DNA from: Microvirga sp. ACRRW
GTDB lineage: Bacteria; Pseudomonadota; Alphaproteobacteria; Rhizobiales; Beijerinckiaceae
Direction: 5' to 3'
Assembly: GCF_022346925.1 (NCBI RefSeq)
Contig: NZ_JAKRNJ010000002.1
Span: 124,001-188,000, forward strand
DNA length: 64,000 nucleotides
The position numbers were made by a program, and so were the translations under genes. The notes under the pieces were generated by a model. The model saw only the letters and a list, made by a program, of their open reading frames with translations. It did not search any database and had not been told where the DNA came from. This document shows, piece by piece, positions 27,920 to 37,266 of the stretch. Each line of letters begins with the position of its first letter. The stretch's first letter is position 1.

Positions 27920-28828
27920 TTAAGACTTCAGAAATTCCTGCAAGGCCTCCAGCGTCGCGCTTGGATTCTCCTCGGCTACGAAGTGACCGGAGGTCACGCC
28001 GAGGCCGTGGGCATGCGGGGCAAAACTTTTGCGCCAGATCTCAAGAGGCTGCTGGCTGTCTCCGACAGGCCCGCTGACGAGTTCGTAATCGCTCCAGATC
28101 AGATAGGTCGGACACTGAATTTTCTTAGCCATCGCGAGGTCGGCTTCGTCCGCTTCGATGTCGCGCGTGGCTCCGGCCCTGTAATCCTCGCAGAAGGCGT
28201 GGATGCGAGTGGGCTCGTTGCAGCTCTGCCAATAGGCATCGAGCGCGCGCGGATCGAACGCGTCGAGATCGCCCGCGGCGGACCAGGCCTTCATCAATCC
28301 CTCGAAATAGGGAATGGGATCGCGGGTGATCTCCTCTTCCGGTTGCGGATAGGCCTGCGAGAGATAGCCCCAATGCGCTTCGGGAATTTTGCCTGAGCGC
28401 ATCTGCTCCCACACGTGGTACGTCGGCAGGATGTCGAGCAGCGCAAGGCGCTCCACGCGGCCAGGATGGTCGAGCGCCAGACGGTAGCCCACCCGCGCGC
28501 CGCGATCATGACCGATCACGGCGAAATGCACGTGACCGAGAGCTTCCATGACGCGGATCACATCCTGGCCCATGGCGCGCTTCGAATAGGTTTCGTGCTT
28601 CGCGTCGCCCTTCGGCGCGGTGGACCAGCCATAGCCGCGCAGATCCATGCACACGACCTTGTGCGTCTCCGCGAGCGTCGGCGCCAGGTGATGCCACATG
28701 GCATGCGTCTGCGGAAATCCGTGCAGCAGCACCAGCGGCGGACCGTCCCCCTTCGAACGCGCGAAGATGCGTCCGATATCCGTGTCGATCCAGTGACTTT
28801 CGAAACCGGGGAAGAGATCGCTGCTCAT
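27920..28828 (-). CDS. Alpha/beta hydrolase, haloacetate dehalogenase-like
   Basis: A 302-residue alpha/beta hydrolase. The nucleophile elbow is GHDRGARVGYR with Asp as nucleophile and two arginines three residues apart, as in fluoroacetate dehalogenase, where they hold the carboxylate. The acid is in LLDILPTYHVWE, the base histidine in SGHFVAEENP, and AHWGYL supplies the His-Trp pair of the halide pocket. CEDYRAGATRDIEAD also matches that family. It probably hydrolyses the carbon-halogen bond of a haloacetate, though epoxide hydrolases share the fold. Start 28828 is preferred over longer forms that run into purD. Confidence 0.85.
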   Translation of the reverse strand: MSSDLFPGFESHWIDTDIGRIFARSKGDGPPLVLLHGFPQTHAMWHHLAPTLAETHKVVCMDLRGYGWSTAPKGDAKHETYSKRAMGQDVIRVMEALGHVHFAVIGHDRGARVGYRLALDHPGRVERLALLDILPTYHVWEQMRSGKIPEAHWGYLSQAYPQPEEEITRDPIPYFEGLMKAWSAAGDLDAFDPRALDAYWQSCNEPTRIHAFCEDYRAGATRDIEADEADLAMAKKIQCPTYLIWSDYELVSGPVGDSQQPLEIWRKSFAPHAHGLGVTSGHFVAEENPSATLEALQEFLKS

Positions 28829-28892
28829 GAAATGGCCGCTCACTGGTTGTGAAGAGGAAGCATTCCTGAACTTAGGGGAGACGAAGCTTTTG

Positions 28893-30170
28893 TCAGCCCC
28901 GCTCACGCTCCACGGCGCGCCAGCCAATATCGCTGCGGCAGAAACCTTCCGGCCAGTCGATCCTGGAAACGGCGTCATAGGCTCTCGCTTGCGCATCTGT
29001 GATCGATGACCCGAGCGCAGTGACGTTCAGCACGCGTCCGCCATTCGCGACGATCTTGTCAGCATCAAGCTTTGTGCCTGCATGAAAGACGATAACGTCA
29101 TCGAGCGTTTCGGCCTTGTCGATGCCGCGGATCTCGGAGCCTTTCTCCACCGTTCCGGGATAACCTTTCGCTGCAATGACGATGGTGAGAGCAGCCTTGT
29201 CGGACCAGTTGAGCGAAACGCTATTCAGTTTGCCGTCAACGGCTGCGAGCAGAGCCTCGACGAGATCGGAGTTCAGCCGCGGCAACAGCACCTGTGTTTC
29301 AGGGTCGCCAAGGCGGGCATTGTATTCGATCAACTGCGGCCCATCCTTCGTCAGCATGAGACCGGCATAGAGAATGCCCTTGTAGGGCATGCCGCGCGCG
29401 GCCATGCCTTTCAATGTCGGCTCGATGATCTCGAGCATGACGCGCGCCTGCAACTGAGGGGTGAGGACGGCTGCAGGAGAATAGGCGCCCATGCCGCCCG
29501 TGTTCGGACCCTCGTCGCCGTCGAACACACGCTTGTGGTCCTGCGCCGTGCCGAACGGAATGGCGTTGGCGCCGTCGCACAACGCGAAGAAGCTCGCTTC
29601 CTCGCCTTCGAGGAAGGCCTCGATCACGACTTCGGCTCCGGCAGCGCCCAATCCGCCGCCGATCATCATGTCAATGGCGGCTTCCGCTTCTTCGAAGGAG
29701 GTGGCGACCACGACGCCCTTGCCGGCGGCAAGGCCGTCCGCCTTCACGACGATGGGAACGCCGTAATTGCGAACATAGGTCTTGGCGGTTTCCGCGTCCG
29801 TGAAACGCCGATAGGCGGCGGTGGGGATGTTGAACTCGGCGCACAGATCCTTGGTGAAGGCTTTCGAGCCTTCGAGCTGGGCGGCGGCCTTGCTGGGGCC
29901 GAAAGTCTTGATCCCCGCAGCCGTCAGGTCGTCCACGAGCCCGGCAACGAGGGGCGCTTCGGGACCCACTACGACGAAACCGATGGCCATCGTCCGACAG
30001 AAATCGATCACCGCCTGATGGTTGGTCACGTCCAGGACTACGTTGGTGCCGTGCTGCGCCGTGCCGGGATTGCCTGGGGCGATGAAAAGGCGCTGGCAGA
30101 GGGCGCTGGCCGACAGGGAGCGCGCCAGGGCATGCTCGCGGCCGCCCGAACCGATGAGAAGGATATTCAT
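28893..30170 (-). CDS. purD: Phosphoribosylamine--glycine ligase
   Basis: A 425-residue ATP-grasp enzyme, step 2 of de novo purine synthesis (phosphoribosylamine + glycine + ATP to GAR). N-terminal [16 protein letters not shown] is characteristic. ATP-grasp segments include [32 protein letters not shown] and [14 protein letters not shown]. Length is normal for the family. The hydrolase gene follows on the same strand 64 bases downstream. The upstream gap of about 116 bases to the giant RTX gene stop contains no obvious terminator. Confidence 0.96.
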   Translation of the reverse strand: MNILLIGSGGREHALARSLSASALCQRLFIAPGNPGTAQHGTNVVLDVTNHQAVIDFCRTMAIGFVVVGPEAPLVAGLVDDLTAAGIKTFGPSKAAAQLEGSKAFTKDLCAEFNIPTAAYRRFTDAETAKTYVRNYGVPIVVKADGLAAGKGVVVATSFEEAEAAIDMMIGGGLGAAGAEVVIEAFLEGEEASFFALCDGANAIPFGTAQDHKRVFDGDEGPNTGGMGAYSPAAVLTPQLQARVMLEIIEPTLKGMAARGMPYKGILYAGLMLTKDGPQLIEYNARLGDPETQVLLPRLNSDLVEALLAAVDGKLNSVSLNWSDKAALTIVIAAKGYPGTVEKGSEIRGIDKAETLDDVIVFHAGTKLDADKIVANGGRVLNVTALGSSITDAQARAYDAVSRIDWPEGFCRSDIGWRAVERERG

Positions 30171-30286
30171 GGCTTCAAGCCCTCCGTGAAGACGATCCGG
30201 CTCTTAGCTGCTCGGGCGCCTTTCGCCTACCCCGAAAATGCGTCAGGCCAGACAGTTCCGGAGAACCGGTCCGGCCTGTGGAGGGG

Positions 30287-33200
30287 TCAGATGACCAAGA
30301 AGTCAGCGGCGGTCATCTTGAGGTTCTTGGTGATGGTCGCGAATTTGACCGCCGCGCCTTTGCCCGAGCCGTCGGCATCGTAATAGAGGATGCCCTTCTT
30401 GTTGTCGTAGATGATGTAGTCGTTCGCATCCTTCGCCTTCGGCCCTATGGTGAAGAATGACTTGTTCAGCGTGCCGGTCTTGGTGAGCTTTTTGAAGATC
30501 GCATTCTCCAGCCGGATCGTGTCGTCCTTCACGTTGAAGTCCACGATCTTGTCGACGTTCCTGCTCTTGTCGAGCTTGCTGTCGAACACGAACGCATCCT
30601 TGCCGGCATTGCCGCGCAGGGTGTCGTTTCCGACGCCGCCATAGAGGAAGTCGTCGCCGGAACCGCCCGAGATGACGTCGTTTCCGATGCCGCCCTTGAT
30701 CGTGTCTTTGCCCGCCGAGCCGGTGACGTTCTCACCCATCCAGTCGGTGACGCCGACGACGAAGGATTTCTCGAAGGTGAACATGCCGTCGCTGACAAGC
30801 ACCTTGATGGTGTGGGAAGTGGCCTGCTCATAATCGATAAGCAGGGAATTGTTGGCGACGATCGTGTTTCCATCCAGGCGGAAGCGCCCACCGGCGGAGT
30901 CGGTGAGCGTGAAATTGAAGGCCGATCCCGGCTGACCGGAAGCTGACAGAGTGCCCACCACATCGCCGGCGGTTGCTTCCCGCACAGCGTTGTCGCCGTC
31001 AAGCCCAATGTCCCTCGGCGCACGGTTCGCGACAATCGTGCGCACCGACACATCCTCATTGACGAAAGGCATTGCCGCATGAGCCGCGTCGCTCACCTTA
31101 ATCGTGAACGTCGTCGTCACAAGGGTGCCGGCTTTTGCATCCGGCCGGTCCGTCGGGTTGAACTGGACCATGCGCATGACGAGCGCGAGGGCATCGGCCT
31201 TGGCGGTGAAGGTATAGGTCTTAATGCCGCCCGATATGCTTGCGCTTCCACCACCAGAGACGAGATCCGCCGGAACGACCAGATCACCATCCGCTGCATT
31301 GAAGCTGATGGTGGCAGTCAGTGTGTCATTCTCCGCGTCAGCGAAGGTTACGCCCTTGAAGGGGTTTACCGCCGTTCCGTTATCCGTCGCATTGGTGACC
31401 TTCTTGTCTCCGGGAACAGTTGGGATCGTGGGAGCGTGGTTGACCGGTGTCTCATCCACGTCGTTCAGCCGGATCACGAACTCCTTCTCGAAGGAAAGGC
31501 CACCCTTGTCCGTGACACGCACCTTGATGGTGTGGGAAGAGGCCGCCTCGTAATCGAGGCGAGAGCCATCCTTCACGCGCAGCCTGCCGTTGAAGATCTC
31601 GAAACGCCCGTCAGCATCGTCTTCCAGCGTATATGTGAAGGTGTCGCCGATATTATCGTCCACAGCCCCAAGCAAGCCGATGAGCGTGCCGTTCTTGGCG
31701 TTCTCATTGACGGAGAGGGTCGAGAGGGTGATGTCTCTCGGGGAGACGTTGGCCGGTGCCTCGGCGACATCGTTGAGAGAGATGCGGATCACTCTCTCGA
31801 TGGAATGACCACCATCCTTCACGCGCACCGTGATGTCGTGGAAAGGCGCCGTCTCATAATCGAGGAGAGCGCCATTCGCGACCAGGATGGACTTGCCGTC
31901 CGCTCCGATTTTAAACCGCCCGCCTGCGGAATCGATAAGCTCATAGGTGTAAGTGTCGGTGGCATCGCGGTCGAGAACACTCAACGAGCCGACGAACGTG
32001 TTGTTGCTGGCATTTTCGTCCACCGAACCGCTCGAGAGGATGATGTCGAGAGGTTCCTCGTTCACATTGTTGACGGCAATGGCGATGACCTTCACGAAGG
32101 TTCCGCCCTTGCCGTCCGAGACCTGTACCTTGATCGTGTAGGACGTGGCGGATTCGTAATCGATCCGGCTGCCGTCTGCGACCAGAAGCCTGGTCTTGGT
32201 GGCATCGAGCTTGAAGCGCCCATCCGCATCGTCGAGGAGTTCATACGCGAAGCTGTCACCGATATCCGGGTCGATGGCACCAAGGCTGCCCACCTCGATA
32301 TTGGCATCGGCATTCTCATCGACCGACCCGTTGCCCTTCATGCCGCCTGTGAGCGTGATGTCGACGGGCGCGCGATTGGCGGGGACGCCCATGGGGCCAT
32401 CATCGACGTCGACGAGATCGATGATGAATTCTTTCTCGAAGGAAAGCCCACCTTTGTCGGTGACGCGCACCGTGATGGTGTGTGAGCTGGCCGCCTCATA
32501 ATCCAGGCGGCTTCCGTCTTTTACGCGCAGCTTGCCATTGAAGATCTCGAAGCGCCCGCCTGCATCGTCGACGAGGGAATAGGTCAGGACATCTCCAATG
32601 TCCGCATCATCGGCATCGAACAGGCCGATCACGGTACCATTGCCGGCATTCTCCAGGACGGAGCGCGCGGAAATCCTGATGTCGGCCGGAGCACGATTGG
32701 GAGCAGCTTCGGGAAGATCGTTGAGAGTGATCCTGATTACACGCTCGATAGAATGGCTGCCGTCCGTAACCCGCACGGTGATGTCGTGGAAGGAGGCGGT
32801 CTCATAGTCGAGAAGCGCTCCATTCGCCACCAGGATCGATTTTCCGTCCGCTCCGAGCTTGAAGCGCCCCCCGGCATTGTCCACTAGCTCATAGAGATAG
32901 GTGCCGCTCGTATCCCTGTCGATGACGCTCAGAGAGCCGACGAAGATGTTGTTGGCTGCTCCTTCATCGATGGGGCCACCGGAAAGTACGATGCCGGTCG
33001 GCTCTTCGTTGATGTTGTTGACCGCAACCGTGATGGACTTGGCGTAGGTTCCACCCTTGCCGTCGGAAACCTCGACCCTGATCGTATAAGAGGCCGCCGC
33101 CTCATAGTCGATGAGGCTGCCGTCCGCGACCACGATCTTTGTCTGGGTCGCATCCAGCTTGAAGCGTCCGCCCGCATCGTCGAGGAGCGTATAGGTGAAG

Positions 33201-36200
33201 CTGTCTCCGGTATCGGGATCGACGGCGCCGAGGCTACCGACCACGGTTTCTTCGCCGGCGTTCTCGTCTACCGAAGCGTTGCCTTTGGCTCCGCCGGAGA
33301 GGGTAATGTCGACAGGCGCGCGATTGGCCGGCCCGCTCGTGGACTCATCCACGTCCGTGAGTTCGATCACGAACTCCTTCTCGAAGGAGAGGCCGCCCTT
33401 GTCCGTGACGCGGACCTTGATGACATGCGATGTCGCATTCTCGAAATCGAGGCGGGAGCCGTCCTTGACGCGGATTTTGCCGCCGAAGATCTCAAAGCGC
33501 CCATCTGCATCATTGACCAGGGTATAGGTGAACGTGTCCCCGGCATTCGGGTCGGTCGCGCTCAAATCTCCGATGATCGTGCCGTTGCCGGCATTCTCGA
33601 GAACGGATCTCGACGAGAGCGCGATATCCGTCGGAGCCGCATTCGGCGGAGCCTCGGCAATATCGTTGAGGGTAATGCGGATCACACGCTCGATGGAGTG
33701 GCTGCCGTCCGTGACACGCACCGTGATGTCGTGGAAGGGGGCCGTCTCGTGGTCGAGAAGCGCGCCGTTGGCGACCAGAATCGACTTGCCATCCGGACCG
33801 ATCTTGAAACGCCCGCCGGCATTGTCGACAAGCTCGTAGAGGTAGGTGCCGGAAGAATCCTGGTCGATGACTCCCAGCGAGCAGACGAAGACATTGTTGG
33901 AAGTGTTTTCGTCCACCGGGCCGCCGATGGCGACGATATCGGTCGGCGCTTCATTGATGTTGTTGACGGCGATAACAATGGATTTCGTGTAGGTTCCGCC
34001 CCTGCCGTCGGCAACATCGACCTTGATGGTGTAGGATGTTGCCGCTTCGTAATCGATGAGCTTGCCGTCGGCGACAACGATTTTGGTCTTGGTGGCGTCG
34101 AGCTTGAAGCGTCCGCCTGCGTCGTCGAGGAGCGTGTAAGTGAAGCTGTCGCCGCTGTCGAAATCGATGGCGCCGAGGGTGCCGACCACGGTTTCTTCGC
34201 CAGCGTTTTCATCCACCGAAGCGTTGCCCTTAGCTCCACCGGAAAGGGTGATGTCGACAGGCGCGTGATTGACGGGTTCCTCGGGAACATCGGTCAGGGT
34301 GATGACGATGCTCTTCTCGTAGGTCAGGCCGTCCTCGTCGGTGGCAAGCACGCGGATGGTATGCGAGGAGGCGGCTTCGAAATCGAGCTTGGAGCCGTCT
34401 GCAACCAGGATTTTCGTGCCGGTGGCATCGAGCATGAAAAGGCCGCCGGCATCGTCGACGAGGGTATAGGTATGCGTGTCGCCCGCATCCTGATCGACGG
34501 TGCTCAAGATGCCGACTTCGGTACCGTCAGTCGTGTTCTCTGCAATGACTGTCTTGGAGAGAATGATATCCGTCGGCGCGTCGTTCTTGCCCAGGACGCC
34601 CACGGTGATGGTCTTGACCTGGGTCATGCCTCTGGCGTCGATCACGAGCAGGGTCAGAGTGTGAACGGCCCCATCGGGGTCCTCGAAATCGAGGAGCGTG
34701 CCGTTCGCTACGCGGATCTCGTTGCCGACGATCTTGAAGCGCCCGCCCGCATTGTCGACAAGCGCGTAACTGATCGCATCGCCTTCCGGGTCGAAGCCGG
34801 CCAGTGACGCGACGAGCGTCCCGGTCACAGCGCCTTCCTCAACGACGAGTGCACCCGCAGGGCCAGTGCCCGTGATGACCGTATCGGGCCGCTCGTTCAC
34901 GTCGGTGATGCCGATGGTGATCGTCTGCGGAGCGCTGACGCCGCCTCTGCCGTCATCGGCATAGACCGTCAGCGTGTAGTATTTCTTGCCCGAGGCCAGC
35001 GCCTCGTAATCGAGCACGGTGTCGGGCGCGAGCTTGATCTGGTTGGTCAGGGGATCGATGACGAAGAGTCCGCCCGCATCGCCACTGGGAGAGAAATGGA
35101 ATGTGACCGGATCGCCGTTCTTGTCCGTCGCGCTCAGGACGCCGATGAAGGTGTCGATGGTCGCATCTTCCGCGATGGCCGTGCCGAGGCCGCCGTTCAG
35201 GCGGATGTCCGTCGGTGCATCGTTGGTGTCGGCAATGTCGTTGACGGTGATCAGAACCGTCTTCGTGATGGAATCGCCGGCCTTGTCCTTCACGGTGATC
35301 TTGATCGTATGCGTCTTGGCAGTCTCGTAATCGAGGCTTTCGCCGTCCTTCAGGCGGAGCTCATTGCCGACGATAACGAACTTGCCGCTTGCGTCTTCCG
35401 CGAGCGTGAAAGTGAAGCTGTCTCCGGAATCCGCATCGACACCGTCGAGCGTGGCGATGAGGCCGGTCTCGTCTTCGTCCACGGATGTGCGCGAGAGCGT
35501 GACGCCGGTGGGCGCGCGGTTCTCGGCTACATCCTTCACGGTGATCGTGATGGACTTCGTGTAGGAGAGGCCCGTCTGATCCGTCACGGTGATCTTGATC
35601 GTGTGCGACGTAGCGGTCTCGTAATCGAGACTTTCGCCGTCCTTCAGGCGAAGTTCATTGCCGACAACGACGAATTTGCCGCTTGTATCCTCCGTCAGCG
35701 CGAAGGTGAACGTATCTCCCGCGTTGGGATCGACGCCATCCAGCGTGGCGACCACGCCTGTGACGTCCTCGTTCACGATCGTGCGCGAGAGAGTGACGTC
35801 GGTGGGAGGCGAGTTGGTGAAGTAGCGCTTCTGATAGATGCCGTAGCCGTCGCCGTCCTGGCCTGCGGATTGCCATGTGACGATCCAGCCGTCGCTCAGC
35901 GCCGTGACGCTCGGCATCTCCTGATTGCCGGCGGTAGTGGTGTTGACGAGCATGTCGGCGGGGCCTGCCGCATTGCCGTCCTTGTCGAAGGCCTGCAGAT
36001 AGATGCCGTTGCCCGAGCCGTCCTGGCCTGCGGATTGCCATACGACCACCCAGCCTCCGTCCTTCAGGGCAGTGACGATGGCGGGCTCCTGAAGGCCGCT
36101 GAGCGTCGCATTGATGCGTTGCGGCGCAGAGAAGAGCGCTACGCCGTCCTTGTTGAAATGCTGCTGAACGATATCGCCGCCGGTACTGTAGGTGGTCCAG

Positions 36201-36982
36201 GTGACTATCCAGCCGCCATCGGCGAGTGCCGTGATGCTGGGATAGACTTTGTAATCGGAGGCCGTCGTCTCGACAGGGAGATCTGTGGCTGCGGAGGCGA
36301 CACCGCTCGCGCTGTAACGCTGCTGATAGATCGCATGAGCCCCTGAGGTGGTATGGGATTCCCAGGTGACGATCCAGCCGCCATCCTTCAGGGCCGTGAC
36401 GACAGGACGGTTCTGATTCCCATCGGTCAGCGCATTGACCTTGGCTTCCGTGCCGATTGCCGTTCCCGAGGCGTTGTAGCGCTGCTGAAAGACACCCGGG
36501 CCAGAGCCATCCTGTCCTTCTGACACCCAGGTGACAACCCAGCCGCCGTCGGACAGGGTCGTGACGCTCGGTTGGGACTGATCGAACGTGACGGAGCCGT
36601 TGACGAGCTTGTCCGTCGCGAACAGGGCCACGCCGTTCTTGTCGTAGCGCTGCTGATAGATGCCGCCGTTCCAGCTCACATCCTGGCCTTGGGAAACCCA
36701 GGTGACGATCCAGCCGCCATCGGGGAGGGCCGTGACGCTCGGATCGGCTTGGTGGTTGTTGGTTGTGAGGTTGACGCGGATGTCGCTGGCGGAGACGGGC
36801 GCGCCTGTCTTGTCATAGCGCTGCTGGTAGATGCCGAACCCGCTGCCGTCCTGGTTATCGGACTGCCAAGTCACAATCCAGCCGCCATCGGCGAGGCCGG
36901 TTACGCTTGGGGCCCTCTGGTCCGAGGCCGTGGTGACGTTGACCCGTGTCTCGGGGCCGATCGAGGTGATGGGCGTCGGCAT
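30287..36982 (-). CDS. Giant RTX adhesin-like protein with propeller and cadherin-like repeats
   Basis: A 2231-residue protein. Residues 1 to about 388 contain seven copies of a roughly 55-residue unit with core DGGWIVTWQS.GQDG and QQRYD, the number expected for a seven-bladed propeller. Residues about 388-2080 are some 16 cadherin-like domains, including three successive copies of a three-domain module starting near residues 904, 1219 and 1535. Residues 2081-2231 hold RTX repeats (GGIGNDVISGGSGDDFLYGG) and the shared secretion module ending DFLVI. There is no Sec signal. Start 36982 has GGGGAG 8 bases upstream; a TTG 15 bases further up is the alternative. It is probably a surface or matrix adhesin exported by type I secretion. 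Confidence 0.92.
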   Translation of the reverse strand: MPTPITSIGPETRVNVTTASDQRAPSVTGLADGGWIVTWQSDNQDGSGFGIYQQRYDKTGAPVSASDIRVNLTTNNHQADPSVTALPDGGWIVTWVSQGQDVSWNGGIYQQRYDKNGVALFATDKLVNGSVTFDQSQPSVTTLSDGGWVVTWVSEGQDGSGPGVFQQRYNASGTAIGTEAKVNALTDGNQNRPVVTALKDGGWIVTWESHTTSGAHAIYQQRYSASGVASAATDLPVETTASDYKVYPSITALADGGWIVTWTTYSTGGDIVQQHFNKDGVALFSAPQRINATLSGLQEPAIVTALKDGGWVVVWQSAGQDGSGNGIYLQAFDKDGNAAGPADMLVNTTTAGNQEMPSVTALSDGWIVTWQSAGQDGDGYGIYQKRYFTNSPPTDVTLSRTIVNEDVTGVVATLDGVDPNAGDTFTFALTEDTSGKFVVVGNELRLKDGESLDYETATSHTIKITVTDQTGLSYTKSITITVKDVAENRAPTGVTLSRTSVDEDETGLIATLDGVDADSGDSFTFTLAEDASGKFVIVGNELRLKDGESLDYETAKTHTIKITVKDKAGDSITKTVLITVNDIADTNDAPTDIRLNGGLGTAIAEDATIDTFIGVLSATDKNGDPVTFHFSPSGDAGGLFVIDPLTNQIKLAPDTVLDYEALASGKKYYTLTVYADDGRGGVSAPQTITIGITDVNERPDTVITGTGPAGALVVEEGAVTGTLVASLAGFDPEGDAISYALVDNAGGRFKIVGNEIRVANGTLLDFEDPDGAVHTLTLLVIDARGMTQVKTITVGVLGKNDAPTDIILSKTVIAENTTDGTEVGILSTVDQDAGDTHTYTLVDDAGGLFMLDATGTKILVADGSKLDFEAASSHTIRVLATDEDGLTYEKSIVITLTDVPEEPVNHAPVDITLSGGAKGNASVDENAGEETVVGTLGAIDFDSGDSFTYTLLDDAGGRFKLDATKTKIVVADGKLIDYEAATSYTIKVDVADGRGGTYTKSIVIAVNNINEAPTDIVAIGGPVDENTSNNVFVCSLGVIDQDSSGTYLYELVDNAGGRFKIGPDGKSILVANGALLDHETAPFHDITVRVTDGSHSIERVIRITLNDIAEAPPNAAPTDIALSSRSVLENAGNGTIIGDLSATDPNAGDTFTYTLVNDADGRFEIFGGKIRVKDGSRLDFENATSHVIKVRVTDKGGLSFEKEFVIELTDVDESTSGPANRAPVDITLSGGAKGNASVDENAGEETVVGSLGAVDPDTGDSFTYTLLDDAGGRFKLDATQTKIVVADGSLIDYEAAASYTIRVEVSDGKGGTYAKSITVAVNNINEEPTGIVLSGGPIDEGAANNIFVGSLSVIDRDTSGTYLYELVDNAGGRFKLGADGKSILVANGALLDYETASFHDITVRVTDGSHSIERVIRITLNDLPEAAPNRAPADIRISARSVLENAGNGTVIGLFDADDADIGDVLTYSLVDDAGGRFEIFNGKLRVKDGSRLDYEAASSHTITVRVTDKGGLSFEKEFIIDLVDVDDGPMGVPANRAPVDITLTGGMKGNGSVDENADANIEVGSLGAIDPDIGDSFAYELLDDADGRFKLDATKTRLLVADGSRIDYESATSYTIKVQVSDGKGGTFVKVIAIAVNNVNEEPLDIILSSGSVDENASNNTFVGSLSVLDRDATDTYTYELIDSAGGRFKIGADGKSILVANGALLDYETAPFHDITVRVKDGGHSIERVIRISLNDVAEAPANVSPRDITLSTLSVNENAKNGTLIGLLGAVDDNIGDTFTYTLEDDADGRFEIFNGRLRVKDGSRLDYEAASSHTIKVRVTDKGGLSFEKEFVIRLNDVDETPVNHAPTIPTVPGDKKVTNATDNGTAVNPFKGVTFADAENDTLTATISFNAADGDLVVPADLVSGGGSASISGGIKTYTFTAKADALALVMRMVQFNPTDRPDAKAGTLVTTTFTIKVSDAAHAAMPFVNEDVSVRTIVANRAPRDIGLDGDNAVREATAGDVVGTLSASGQPGSAFNFTLTDSAGGRFRLDGNTIVANNSLLIDYEQATSHTIKVLVSDGMFTFEKSFVVGVTDWMGENVTGSAGKDTIKGGIGNDVISGGSGDDFLYGGVGNDTLRGNAGKDAFVFDSKLDKSRNVDKIVDFNVKDDTIRLENAIFKKLTKTGTLNKSFFTIGPKAKDANDYIIYDNKKGILYYDADGSGKGAAVKFATITKNLKMTAADFLVI
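31441..34270 (-). repeat. Three tandem copies of a ~945-bp three-domain module
   Basis: Module boundaries, marked by the NHAP or NRAP start of the first domain, lie at about 34270, 33325, 32377 and 31441, giving units of 945, 948 and 936 bases. Each unit encodes three different cadherin-like domains in the same order (SVDENA.., VDENASNN-like, SVLENAGNGT-like). The copies are diverged but clearly related. Confidence 0.85.
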
Positions 36983-37040
36983 GACAGAACTCCCCAAGAC
37001 ATAGGCTTGTTGTCATGCCATTACCGCACTGCAAGAAAAG

Positions 37041-37078
37041 ATACAACGTATCTAAAAGCTGTAACGTAACTAATTACT
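37041..37078 (-). promoter_or_regulatory. ACGTT-type motif upstream of the giant RTX gene
   Basis: Read in the direction of the gene, TTAGATACGTT (complement of 37045-37055) is followed by GTATCT, forming the near-palindrome AGATACGTTGTATCT. A second TTACGTTAC lies about 20 bases further upstream. The motif is 63-73 bases before the ATG. The same 11-mer precedes the RTX glycoside hydrolase gene at 57869-57879. Confidence 0.4.
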
Positions 37079-37266
37079 TTACGAGCGACCATATGCCGTA
37101 GGGGAATGCAAAATGAAGAGTTGGGTTTTTCTGTCGCCTTGAGCCTTGGCCGAAAACCGCCTGCGTCGTTCAGGCAGTGGATAGCGGAATTTTCCATGAG
37201 GATTGGCGGCGTCAACTGAGGTTCTTGGCCTTGGCAGAGGAGGGGCGCAGCGATTAGGTTCTCCTC

